Below, piece by piece: positions 42,385 through 51,552 of a stretch of 64,000 bases of DNA. Position 1 is the stretch's first letter; each line of letters opens with the position of its first letter. Origin of the DNA: an uncultured Clostridia bacterium (GTDB lineage Bacteria > Bacillota > Clostridia > Oscillospirales > Acutalibacteraceae); NCBI GenBank assembly GCA_946187325.1, contig CAMHQC010000003.1, forward strand, positions 1 through 64,000, given 5' to 3'. Below the pieces are notes generated by a model. It was not told the DNA's origin. It saw nothing but the letters and a program-made list of their open reading frames with translations, and ran no database searches. Both the position numbers and the translations under genes were made by a program.

Positions 42385-45300
42385 TTATATTCTGGATAGT
42401 TCAGCGTAAGTACGTGAAACCACTGTTGTATAGGTGCTTCCGTTCTTATAGATAAAGAACGAATATACTCTTATTGTCTGGCCGCTGTAAACGTCGGAAA
42501 GTGAATTTTGGAGTCCATATACATAGTGGTATCCCTTAAGGGCGTCGGAATATCTCAAGGTATTTCTACCTAAAGTTGAATCAAAGGGTATATACCTGAA
42601 ACTAATATTCTCTATCGTCTGCTGAGGTCTTTCGGTATCATAATCAACCTTTTGATTAGCACCGGTACCGGTTTTAAGCGCGCTGGTAATATAATCAATT
42701 TTATTTTGATCTGAACTGAATACCGTTCCCGCGTTAGCCTGCGAGTAGGTTGTTCCGTCCTTAGTAGTCGCTACCAAAGTGCCGGCTCCTACCAGTGTTT
42801 CCGTATCAGCTTTATCAAGATAATCAATAATATAGTAATTATGTCTTACCTTATCGGTATCGCTGGAGGCGTCTTTATAATACTCATTATAAGAGTTTAT
42901 AATTACGGAAGTCTTATCCACAGATTCCGTACCAGCTTTTGCGTAGATATAAATCTTATCGCTGTCACCCTGGGCAGAGTTACTTGTAAATCCGTACTGT
43001 ATAAATCTCGTAGTAAATGTAGAACCTTTATGGAGAATAATGTCTGTATTACCATCCTTAACATACCAGTTTACATTTTCTCCGCTTGAGCTTAGTCCGG
43101 CTTCACCGGCGGTAAGCTTTGCTGTCTGCTGGTAATTACCTGTTTTAGTAGCTTTTGGGGTTGAATCGTTATCGTTATACAAAGCAATTGTGTATGTTCT
43201 CGCTTTTGTACATACGGGAGTTTCTTCGTTTCTATCGTCGGGAATTACAGCCTTAACCTTCAACTTATAATTACTGTCGTCATGCTCAGTTAAGGTTGTA
43301 GTCTTACTATCGTCATCCGGATAATGATAATCGAAGTAATTGCTCCTAATAAACGGCATATTATCCTCAGCGATTGTATTATAAGCCTCTTTAACAGCCT
43401 CGTAATTCGAATATTCTTTACCCGCACCGAAAGAAACTTTTACAGTCTTTGTATAAGAAGCATCTTTAAGCGCCTTAGTTGCGTCATACTCGTAGTTTCC
43501 GTCCTCGGTATTATAATCCTTGAAATTGTACGTAACTTCAACTCGAGCCACACCCGAAGTCGATACAGGTTTATATATAGCTACATAGGTTGTATCCGAA
43601 TTTATTTCGGGAGCGGACGATAACTGATAAGTGCGATTATTACCATCCTTGCCCAAATCAGTCAAAGCGCTGTAATGATCGTTATCTTCAAAATAATCCT
43701 CAGTATCTCCGCCGCCCTCGGGAGTTTTAACACTCATCCAACGGTCGAAGTAATATTTTGTTCCGTTTAGCTCAGCCTCTGCGCCTGCCTGAGCTTTTAC
43801 AACATAACCAAACACTTTGTTTATCTGAGAAGACTCGGAATCGCGTCCCGCGTAGAGATCCTTAAAGATGCCGTCGATAGTACCGACCTCGTCAGTTTTT
43901 ACACCTGTACCCGAGATATGTTCTATCGCGTTGGGGATATGTGTTCCGTAATCCTCAACAATCGCTCTGAATGTATTTGTAACCGAAGAGTTGGAAATAC
44001 ACTCAAAATTCGACATAGTCGTTGAGTTAGCCTTAAACCATACCGAACCCGAAAGGTAAGCGTCGGTGTTGATAGTAAATCCGTTATCATCGTTAGTATA
44101 TTTAACCTTATCGACAGCGATTGAGTTAATCGTAATCGGCGCTAGATTGTTTCCGCTCTTATAAGATATATTATAATCGTTGAGCTTTTTAAGGTTAACC
44201 TTATACGTGTAGATAGATTCACTTCCGCTGACTAAGCTCATGTCGTAGGGCAATACTCCGCTTGTTCCGTTTAAAGTGTAGTTAAAATTCAACGTCGGTG
44301 TGCCGACATTATCATTCATATCTACGTAAACGTCAATCTCTTCATGAGCAACATATATGTAGAATGTGTCCTCTTTTTCAAAGTGTACATCGTTAGAGGC
44401 ATCGCTATCAACACCGCTACTGTATTTTACTTTATATTTTACCTCATACGTTCCCGAAGCGGACGGAGTCCACTTATTGTTGCTGCTATCAGTAGATAAT
44501 AAGTTTACTGTTTCATCGGTATTCGGTTTTTGGATGGTAAATCCTGTCTCAGAAATAGCTATTTGGGGGTTATCCGTATGGAGAGAACCCTTTTGGCTAT
44601 CAGGATAGTCGCTTCCGATACCAAGCAAATCTCTTATATCCGCCGCTCTATAATTACTGCCTGTGCTTTTCTCGACAATTGCCTTTCCGGTCTTTTGACG
44701 TTCGGTGTGGAGGTCAACAAAAGTCGAAGCGGTAGATGTCGAAGCGCTTGACGAATATGTAGTATTATATACATTTATATAATACTTGCTTCCGAAATTC
44801 GATAAACCTGTAACAGTACCTGTTAATCTTCGGCTCGCATTAGCGGAATCTGTATAGAGTCCTGCCTTTGTTGAGGATACATATATTCTCGCGTTTGCTT
44901 TACCCGCGTAGGTGTAGCTATAGAGGTAATATGTGCTGCCCGCCCTACCTTCATACTTCATAAGGTGGTCTACGTTATCGTTTTCGCCCTTAATATATGT
45001 AGCAGCAGTACTGCTGGCATCAGGATCCATCAGATAATAATGGTATTGTTTATATCGGTCAAAGTCCGCTTCTGTGCCGTTAGATGTGCCGTTGATACTT
45101 ACGTAGTTATTTGTATTATTATTATACCTCGACAACACATAAACCGTGGTGGTCTTAGCCTTAGCCTGCAGGGCTTTAAAAGCGTTGAAGTAACCTGAAT
45201 AAGCATTCGCGTATGTGGCGGCAGTAGAATTATACTCGGGCCACTCGTTCCAATTGTTAGTACCGTAATCTCGATTTACAGTTTCACGCTGAGACTGATA

Positions 45301-48300
45301 AGTTGCCCACGGAGCGCCCGCGTCATAATACGTCGCCGCGGTAGTCGCTGTCTCCGCAACAGAGTGCTGATATAAGCGTTTCATCTTAAAGAACGCTTTT
45401 TGCTCCGCGTTAAACGTTACATTTACGGTTATAGTACAGGTTGTAGTTTTTGCGGTAACACCCGCCTTAGCGTTTGTCGCGGTAATAACTACCTGATATG
45501 TGATTGAACCATCCTCTGTGGTTGGGATTATTTCTGCGGGAGGGTCGTATACTTCATTGTAATCATTTGACGAATTACTACCTGGAGTTAACGACTGAGC
45601 TGTACCATTTACGGAATATCCAATATCCGAAAATGTATCTGTTTGCGCCTTAAGGTCAACAGGCTGGAGATAGTAGTTATCTACAGATAAAGCATGATTA
45701 GCTGTCGATTGTGTACTACTACTGGTGTACGAATTAAATCCAGCAGTATTATTCTTCATAAAACCCTTAAGCGACGGCTTAATTGCCTGTAAAGTTACGG
45801 TGGCTTTAACGTCACCCGCAGGCATTTTGTACGTAAATACTACAGTAGTATAAGCACCGGAAGTTGATGATGTTTCACTAACGTATGTTGGTGCTTTATA
45901 CGCGTGCCCTGTAACAGAGTTTGTTCCTGTTGTAGTAAATTGGGGATAAGTTGTACTCATCTCATATCCACTGTACAACTTAACGCGTATCTGGAAATCA
46001 TCACCAATCTGACCTCCGGTTTTTATTGTAGTACCATCAGTCTCGTAAGAGTTAATTGCATTATGAGAATCATATGTTGAACCACTGGGAAAAGTTGCAT
46101 TTATTGAGTATCCTACCGGCTCAAAGATAGCCTTAACTGTTGCGTCACCTGTCGCTTTAAAAGTAGTTTCGGCTAAGGAAGTGTCGCCAATAGTAACATT
46201 AGAAGCGCCTGAAATCTTTTGCCACTCTTTAAATTTAAATCCCTCGTTAGCTGTAGCGGTAAGAGTAGCTGCCGTAATATTACCGAGTTGTTTTGTCGTA
46301 ATCGTAGCAGAACCCTCTTTTACAACACCATTGCCATCATTCTGGAATGCTACAGTATGTAAATCCTCAGTAAATTCAAAGTAAATTGTTGCGTTAGCGG
46401 TAGCATTTACTGTTATTTCTGAATTTGAATTCAATGAACCGCTCGTAACAGTAATACCAGCAGGAGCGCTCGTCATCCATTTGTTTTGTTTATAGTCTGT
46501 CGGCTTGGAAGGAACAGCAAGTGTAGCCGTTGTGGCAACACCCGCGTAATATGTCGCGGCAGAAGAAGTTGTTACTGTACCGCCACGTGTAGTCATTCTT
46601 CTATATACAGATATAGTTCTTCTGGTTTCAATATAGTTAGGAGTAATCGTACCGTCATTAGTGGACTTTACAGTGAATGTATATTTTGTATTTGAACTTG
46701 TGAAACTACCGTTAGAAATTGTTATTCCTGAGCTTGTAACAAGCGGAGTGGTAGTGTCGATTGTATAGCCTGAAGGAGCGGTAATTGTAACAGTATCAGT
46801 TGTAGAGCTGTTAACAGCAACAGCGCTCTTGGTAACAGTACCTGTAGCGGAAGCCGCATTCGCGCCGTTAAATTTAGTTTCAGTATCCGTCGCGCTTATC
46901 TGTACATCATACAACGCCGCAGGGATAGGATGCCATTTTCCATCGCTCATATCGTAGTACATACTGTTTTTTTGGTAAGTACCACTGATGTTATTGGAGT
47001 TTTGTAAGCTTCCCCAATCTATAAACAGATCACCGGTTTTAGTAGTTCCTGTATTACCGGGATTCGTTCCGTCAGAGAAAATCATACGGTCGTAAATAGG
47101 AGAACTGTTATTGTATGTTGTAGTTGTGTTTGAATATACGTCCGTATTATATGTTTTATAATAATAGTAGGTGTCGTAGCTTGCTCCGTTTTGAACCTTG
47201 ATTCGTCCTACATAATCGCATACACCATAATCATCTTTAGAAATAGATGTCGCAGTATAATCACCGTCAGGAATCTGTACGCCCGGGAATGCATTGTTAT
47301 GACTTGCAGTACCGCCGGCACTAACATTCCATAGATAAGCGTACACCTGCCCCCAACTTTTTGTGTTTTTGAAGTACAGTTGCTTATAATCAGCTTCCTC
47401 GGCATAGTTAGCGGTGATTGTACCGCCCGCGGCGGACGCGTAGAATGTACCTGTTCCTGCCGATAAATTTTCGGATTTCTTAGTTACACCGCTTACATCG
47501 AAGCTCGTTAATTTATATCTTACGTTATCATAAGTTCTATAAAGCGGGAAAGATAGAGTTGTAGCGCGAGCCGAGCTGTCGCCTATTTCGGCAGTACCGT
47601 CTGATACGGCAGAATTCGTTCCTATTTTATATGCTTTATTTACCTCATAAGTTCTTCCTTCAACTACAGAAACATCTATAGCTTCGGATTCTACATAACG
47701 ATCACTGCGCGCATTGGTACCGTTTTTGACAGTTGTATCTACCACCCTAACTTTAAACTTGTAAGAACCTACAGATGGGTTCGACCAATTATAAGTAGCG
47801 GCAGAACTTGCACTTCTAACACTACTCCAAGTAGCACCGTTATCAGACGACCTATAAAACTGATATGTTACCCCTGAGCCAAATAAATTAGTAGCCGTAC
47901 CCGTAAAGGTAATTCCACCTGAGCCTGACGTTACATTATAGGAAGGTTTATCGGCATTGATAGACGCGGTTAAGTTATCCTTAGCAGTGGCGGAATATTT
48001 TACACCACCTGAATTACTATTTGCGGTTAAATCGAACGTAACCTTAACGGCGTAGTATTTACCGCTTTCCGATAACGCCGTGTTGTTAGTTATGTGAAAG
48101 CTGTTTTCTCTGCCTATATCTGTTCTTGTAGACGTACCGATAGTAGTCGAAACTTCCTGGTTGTTAGTCTCAGCGCCAAAAATCTGGCTGTCGGTCAAAT
48201 TGTAAAAACGGAAATAAACATCAGCTTCATCTTTTTTAAGGTAATAAGTGAATTCTTTTGATGTAGAAGTTCCGCTCATTGTATTAGTTGCGTTTGAGTC

Positions 48301-49140
48301 CCAAGCTCCCGTAATATTGTCACTGATTTTAAAGGTTTTTCCTGAGTACGGCAGAGTGGTTTTTGCAACCTTAAGGGTTTTGTCATCATGGTTCCAAGTA
48401 AATTTATAATATCCGCCTGTTTCGGGCGTAAAACTTGCCCTATCTGAACTATTACCAAAGTTATCTGTACCGTAATCATAAAGAGTTACAGAACCAGAGG
48501 TACTTAGTGTTGCGTTTGCTTTGTAGTATCGTGACTCCGCAATCTGGACGAACATACCATATGTTGTTCCTTTTTGCATATACATACTATATGTATACGT
48601 TCCGTTTGAAGCCCATGACATATTCGAATAATTATCCATGTTATACGCACCGCTGGCGGGGCTAGCTTGCCATGCAAGTTTAACCGTGGATGATGTGCGA
48701 GGGCTGACTGTTATTTTGTTATTACTTGTATCAAATGTAAATACATAAGAAGTAGATGAGCCTGGAGTATATGTAACTCTATGATTTGAATTACCGTAGT
48801 TGTTGCTTCCGTAATTATAGAGCAGAACATCAGCGTCGCTTGATGCTGTGGCATTTGCTTTATAGTAATCATTTCCCCATTTTATGTAAAAACCGTACGA
48901 AGTATTAGCTGTCAAACTAAACGCAACATAATACTTGCTGTTATTATTTGAGGACATTGTCATTGTTTTACTAGAACTCGCACTGTAGTTCCCTGAAGGC
49001 ATGTTTGCTTGATAATACAAGGTAATAGTATCAGCCGAAGCAGTTATAGTGGAAACGACTATTAATGTTGAAAAAACCATCATTAACGCCATAATTCCGA
49101 TAAATATTCTCGAGGAATATCTGGATACTTTTGTTTTCAT
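42385..49140 (-). CDS. Giant secreted protein with starch-binding-type modules
   Basis: A 2,251-aa exported protein (signal peptide about 1-36, cleavage near TASA). Two tandem ~110-aa beta modules (about 39-148 and 152-258) share YKANAT, then LYNYGSNNYGNS or LYDYGTDNFGNS. A related module (about 268-385), an Ig-like domain (about 392-490) and a CBM26-like starch-binding module (about 586-735: LYFKNTKSWGQVYAYLWN, then FPGVQI) follow. Long repeat regions come next, including InlB-B/Bacteroidetes-type Gly-Phe-Lys-Phe-x-x-W segments. There is no LPXTG, dockerin or transmembrane anchor, so attachment must be by binding. CGGAGG 9 nt before the ATG at 49140 fixes the start. Likely a starch- or glycan-adhesion protein; boundaries after about 740 are approximate. 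Confidence 0.8.
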   Translation of the reverse strand: MKTKVSRYSSRIFIGIMALMMVFSTLIVVSTITASADTITLYYQANMPSGNYSASSSKTMTMSSNNNSKYYVAFSLTANTSYGFYIKWGNDYYKANATASSDADVLLYNYGSNNYGNSNHRVTYTPGSSTSYVFTFDTSNNKITVSPRTSSTVKLAWQASPASGAYNMDNYSNMSWASNGTYTYSMYMQKGTTYGMFVQIAESRYYKANATLSTSGSVTLYDYGTDNFGNSSDRASFTPETGGYYKFTWNHDDKTLKVAKTTLPYSGKTFKISDNITGAWDSNATNTMSGTSTSKEFTYYLKKDEADVYFRFYNLTDSQIFGAETNNQEVSTTIGTSTRTDIGRENSFHITNNTALSESGKYYAVKVTFDLTANSNSGGVKYSATAKDNLTASINADKPSYNVTSGSGGITFTGTATNLFGSGVTYQFYRSSDNGATWSSVRSASSAATYNWSNPSVGSYKFKVRVVDTTVKNGTNARSDRYVESEAIDVSVVEGRTYEVNKAYKIGTNSAVSDGTAEIGDSSARATTLSFPLYRTYDNVRYKLTSFDVSGVTKKSENLSAGTGTFYASAAGGTITANYAEEADYKQLYFKNTKSWGQVYAYLWNVSAGGTASHNNAFPGVQIPDGDYTATSISKDDYGVCDYVGRIKVQNGASYDTYYYYKTYNTDVYSNTTTTYNNSSPIYDRMIFSDGTNPGNTGTTKTGDLFIDWGSLQNSNNISGTYQKNSMYYDMSDGKWHPIPAALYDVQISATDTETKFNGANAASATGTVTKSAVAVNSSTTDTVTITAPSGYTIDTTTPLVTSSGITISNGSFTSSNTKYTFTVKSTNDGTITPNYIETRRTISVYRRMTTRGGTVTTSSAATYYAGVATTATLAVPSKPTDYKQNKWMTSAPAGITVTSGSLNSNSEITVNATANATIYFEFTEDLHTVAFQNDGNGVVKEGSATITTKQLGNITAATLTATANEGFKFKEWQKISGASNVTIGDTSLAETTFKATGDATVKAIFEPVGYSINATFPSGSTYDSHNAINSYETDGTTIKTGGQIGDDFQIRVKLYSGYEMSTTYPQFTTTGTNSVTGHAYKAPTYVSETSSTSGAYTTVVFTYKMPAGDVKATVTLQAIKPSLKGFMKNNTAGFNSYTSSSTQSTANHALSVDNYYLQPVDLKAQTDTFSDIGYSVNGTAQSLTPGSNSSNDYNEVYDPPAEIIPTTEDGSITYQVVITATNAKAGVTAKTTTCTITVNVTFNAEQKAFFKMKRLYQHSVAETATTAATYYDAGAPWATYQSQRETVNRDYGTNNWNEWPEYNSTAATYANAYSGYFNAFKALQAKAKTTTVYVLSRYNNNTNNYVSINGTSNGTEADFDRYKQYHYYLMDPDASSTAATYIKGENDNVDHLMKYEGRAGSTYYLYSYTYAGKANARIYVSSTKAGLYTDSANASRRLTGTVTGLSNFGSKYYINVYNTTYSSSASTSTASTFVDLHTERQKTGKAIVEKSTGSNYRAADIRDLLGIGSDYPDSQKGSLHTDNPQIAISETGFTIQKPNTDETVNLLSTDSSNNKWTPSASGTYEVKYKVKYSSGVDSDASNDVHFEKEDTFYIYVAHEEIDVYVDMNDNVGTPTLNFNYTLNGTSGVLPYDMSLVSGSESIYTYKVNLKKLNDYNISYKSGNNLAPITINSIAVDKVKYTNDDNGFTINTDAYLSGSVWFKANSTTMSNFECISNSSVTNTFRAIVEDYGTHIPNAIEHISGTGVKTDEVGTIDGIFKDLYAGRDSESSQINKVFGYVVKAQAGAEAELNGTKYYFDRWMSVKTPEGGGDTEDYFEDNDHYSALTDLGKDGNNRTYQLSSAPEINSDTTYVAIYKPVSTSGVARVEVTYNFKDYNTEDGNYEYDATKALKDASYTKTVKVSFGAGKEYSNYEAVKEAYNTIAEDNMPFIRSNYFDYHYPDDDSKTTTLTEHDDSNYKLKVKAVIPDDRNEETPVCTKARTYTIALYNDNDSTPKATKTGNYQQTAKLTAGEAGLSSSGENVNWYVKDGNTDIILHKGSTFTTRFIQYGFTSNSAQGDSDKIYIYAKAGTESVDKTSVIINSYNEYYKDASSDTDKVRHNYYIIDYLDKADTETLVGAGTLVATTKDGTTYSQANAGTVFSSDQNKIDYITSALKTGTGANQKVDYDTERPQQTIENISFRYIPFDSTLGRNTLRYSDALKGYHYVYGLQNSLSDVYSGQTIRVYSFFIYKNGSTYTTVVSRTYAELSRI

Positions 49141-49289
49141 AAATAAAAACCTCCGTTTCTTAGATGGATAGTATATATCGGGAATACAGTCGATTATCTG
49201 ACCTATCGAAATGTAGAGATATACACCACCGGAGTTGAGGCAGGACGCGCCCGCCTGACCGCAAAGCGCAAAACTACCCATAGTTAGAT
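49141..49289 (-). promoter_or_regulatory. Structured 5' leader of the giant protein mRNA
   Basis: About 150 nt from the predicted start to the ATG. On the minus strand a GC-rich block (AGGC/GCCT and CAGG/CCTG pairings with CGGGCGCGT, about 49225-49262) stands out in AT-rich surroundings. Pairing segments CTCCGGTGG and GATATATACTATCC follow. An in-frame 55-codon extension through it lacks a ribosome binding site, so I treat it as RNA. No match to a riboswitch consensus that I know. Confidence 0.45.
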
Positions 49290-49295
49290 ACAATA

Positions 49296-49324
49296 ATTTT
49301 AGCATATAATTATTATTCTAACAA
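49296..49324 (-). promoter_or_regulatory. Promoter of the giant surface protein
   Basis: On the minus strand TTGTTA (49324-49319), a 17-nt spacer, then TAAAAT (49301-49296). Confidence 0.6.
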
Positions 49325-49483
49325 GAAAAAATAAATGCTTTTGTGCAATATTTCTGAATTTTGTCATATTGCATAATTTTAGCTTAAGATTTTTGAACTA
49401 TATCACAATAAAAATCGCTCAATTTATATTATTAAAAACCTATTTTTAATAATGTTTTGTATGATTTATTAACTTAAATTTTA

Positions 49484-49532
49484 ATAACAAAACAGGGATG
49501 CTCAAATTGAATTGAATCATCCCTGTGTTTTT
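49484..49532 (-). terminator. Terminator of the fibre/AAA+ cluster
   Basis: ACAGGGATG (49492-49500) pairs with CATCCCTGT (49518-49526). On the minus strand TTTTGTTATT follows. It separates the signal peptidase gene from the giant protein's own promoter. Confidence 0.75.
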
Positions 49533-49584
49533 TATTGTTTGAAGTCAAGCTGATTTGTGTATAAAAATATTCTTCACAAAACCA

Positions 49585-50262
49585 TTAGCTTTCGGATTCA
49601 TTTTCATTGTTCTCGGATATCTGCTGTTGTTTTTCAGTTTCCTGCTCTTTTTTATATCTTTCAATAATTTTTTCGAGGTTAGCCTCGTCCTCGTCTTTAA
49701 AGCCTATGAGGTTCTTGATAAAAATGATAATCTCATTAAAAAACGCAGCTATAATAAGCAAAATAATAGCAATTAAACCCCACGGAGTTATAAAAAAGTC
49801 GTAAATAGCGCTTATAAACGACAACTTGTTTTGCATTTTTCCAAGTACATCGTCCAACAACACGGGCGAATCGTTAGACGGGTTATTATCGCCTTTAGTT
49901 ACAATATAATAAGCGCCGCTTTCGTAATAAGGAGCTTTTACGATTCTATGGGTAACAATTTTACCGTCAAAATCGCCCGAACGTCCCATATACGTAACTA
50001 TATCGCCGATATTAAGCTCGTTTTTGCCGCAGCTTTTCGAAAGAATAACATCCCCTACCTGAAGCGCGGGCTTCATACTGCCTGAGGTTACACGATACAC
50101 AGAATAGCCCATTATAGACGGAGCTTTGCCGCTAATCCTCGATATCATAGTAAACACTAAAACCAGCGCGAATATCGTGAGAATAACGGCAAAAAATACG
50201 TTCTTAATTATTCTTAAAATATTTATAACTTTGTTGTCAGGCTTGAATTTAAATATAGCCAT
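49585..50262 (-). CDS. ER-type signal peptidase I (SipW-like), distal
   Basis: A 225-aa membrane protease. An N-terminal helix (about 20-41) is followed by catalytic Ser62 in SGSMKPALQVGD. The base is His105 in THRI rather than Lys, the mark of SipW/eukaryotic-type signal peptidases, and Asp125 lies in KGDNNPSND. A C-terminal helix (about 155-180) and a charged Glu/Gln-rich tail follow. The ATG lies 1 nt after the upstream stop, so translation is coupled to the preceding subunit gene. It should cleave the short signal-anchors of the cluster's exported proteins. Confidence 0.9.
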   Translation of the reverse strand: MAIFKFKPDNKVINILRIIKNVFFAVILTIFALVLVFTMISRISGKAPSIMGYSVYRVTSGSMKPALQVGDVILSKSCGKNELNIGDIVTYMGRSGDFDGKIVTHRIVKAPYYESGAYYIVTKGDNNPSNDSPVLLDDVLGKMQNKLSFISAIYDFFITPWGLIAIILLIIAAFFNEIIIFIKNLIGFKDEDEANLEKIIERYKKEQETEKQQQISENNENESES

Positions 50263-50263
50263 A

Positions 50264-51517
50264 TTAATAGGTCCAGAAGATTGAGCTTGCGATATCGCCT
50301 GTTTGTCCTGACTTATTTATAACATACCAGTAAAGCTCAACTTTCTTTCCTTTTTCTACAAGAATATTCTGAGCCACGGGCATTTGCTCAATATATTTAC
50401 TTACGGTTACCTTAGTGGTTTTTGTAATTGTATCGCCGCAAGCGCCGGTGATTGTAGTAGTAATATTGGCGGTAGCGGAATTGCCGGAAATATTACTCGC
50501 CGCGGTTACTAAGCCGTCGCTGTTTACAGTCGCTACATTTGTATTACTTGAGCTATAAGTTACACCTGTTCCGTAATAATCAGGGGAGAAATTATCCACG
50601 TTATTATCGTTAGTTTTCTTTAGAGAAATGTCGATATATCCGCCCATATCAAGCTGAACTTCGCTATAGTATTTCATACAAGCGGCTTGGTTATTTGTAA
50701 AATATGTATCGAATGTTTTAAGCTTACCGCCATCCTCTAATTCACCTGTCAAGCGATAAAGCGTACCAGGCTCAATTCTAACTATATCTTTTGTACGGTT
50801 GTAGTCATTGTTTTCATCATTATCGTCATAATACCTACTGTTATAGAAAAAGAACGAGTCAACATTACTTGGAAGATCGTAATAATAGATCTTCGCTTTT
50901 TCGTTGCTATATTCTGAACAAGCATCTTTATACGATGAAGGAACTTTGTTGTCCGGTATCTGAGTCATTTCAAAATCTTTAGTTTCTGAACCTAAAGCAT
51001 ATCTAAGCATGACCTTACTATCTGCGTCAGCAAAACGTTCCCCGTACCAAAACATCCATTTTTTCGTTGGCTGGAAGAATATTCTTACAGTATCGTTTGT
51101 TACGGGCGTCTTTGAAACATCGAAGCCTTTTTCGTTGATAACGGGCGAGGTTATTCCGGCCTTCACCGCAGCACTGTTGAGCAGATTGCTCAGCTCCAAG
51201 TCTCCGTAAATGTCGCCGCTTCCGCTCGTATTATCTATAGTCGTCTTGTAGTATTGAATTTTAGTAGAAGTGTCGGCAAAGTTTACCGCGGACACGGTAG
51301 TGTCTTCGTTAGTTTTATTACCGTCCTTATCAACCGCAATTGTGCTGACATTCACGGAGGAGCTTCCCGAAACAGGAAGTCCCGAACGTGAATACTGCAT
51401 ATAGTTACCGACTACTTTTTCGTTGTGAGCGTACCACGAAAATGTCGCGGGCATCATTGAAACACACGCCATAAGCGCCGCTAAACACAACACAATAAGC
51501 TTTTTAGTTGTTCTCAT
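50264..51517 (-). CDS. Exported Ig-like (BIG2) protein with SipW-type N-terminus
   Basis: A 417-aa protein. The N-terminal export helix (MRTTKKLIVLCLAALMACV) is followed by TFSWYAHNEKV (about 26-36), the W-aromatic block shared by the whole cluster. A long middle region with aromatic repeats precedes a BIG2-type Ig-like domain near the C-terminus (about 310-375: VTYSSSNTNVATVNSDGLVTA). It ends KVELYWYVINKSG. It lacks the W-x-E-G motif of its relatives. Probably a fibre-associated or tip/base protein. GGTGGTGAG precedes the ATG. Confidence 0.72.
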   Translation of the reverse strand: MRTTKKLIVLCLAALMACVSMMPATFSWYAHNEKVVGNYMQYSRSGLPVSGSSSVNVSTIAVDKDGNKTNEDTTVSAVNFADTSTKIQYYKTTIDNTSGSGDIYGDLELSNLLNSAAVKAGITSPVINEKGFDVSKTPVTNDTVRIFFQPTKKWMFWYGERFADADSKVMLRYALGSETKDFEMTQIPDNKVPSSYKDACSEYSNEKAKIYYYDLPSNVDSFFFYNSRYYDDNDENNDYNRTKDIVRIEPGTLYRLTGELEDGGKLKTFDTYFTNNQAACMKYYSEVQLDMGGYIDISLKKTNDNNVDNFSPDYYGTGVTYSSSNTNVATVNSDGLVTAASNISGNSATANITTTITGACGDTITKTTKVTVSKYIEQMPVAQNILVEKGKKVELYWYVINKSGQTGDIASSIFWTY

Positions 51518-51552
51518 GGTAACTCACCACCTTATAAATCTCTGTTATAAAT

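Noticed and set aside
49141-49289. c-di-GMP riboswitch in the giant-protein leader
   Set aside because: CTCCGGTGG vaguely resembles the GEMM tail, but the conserved GGGCAAACC and GACGCAAAGC segments are missing.
49141-49305. N-terminal extension of the giant protein into the leader
   Set aside because: The CGGAGG-preceded ATG at 49140 starts a clean signal peptide; the extension lacks a ribosome binding site and would mask it.
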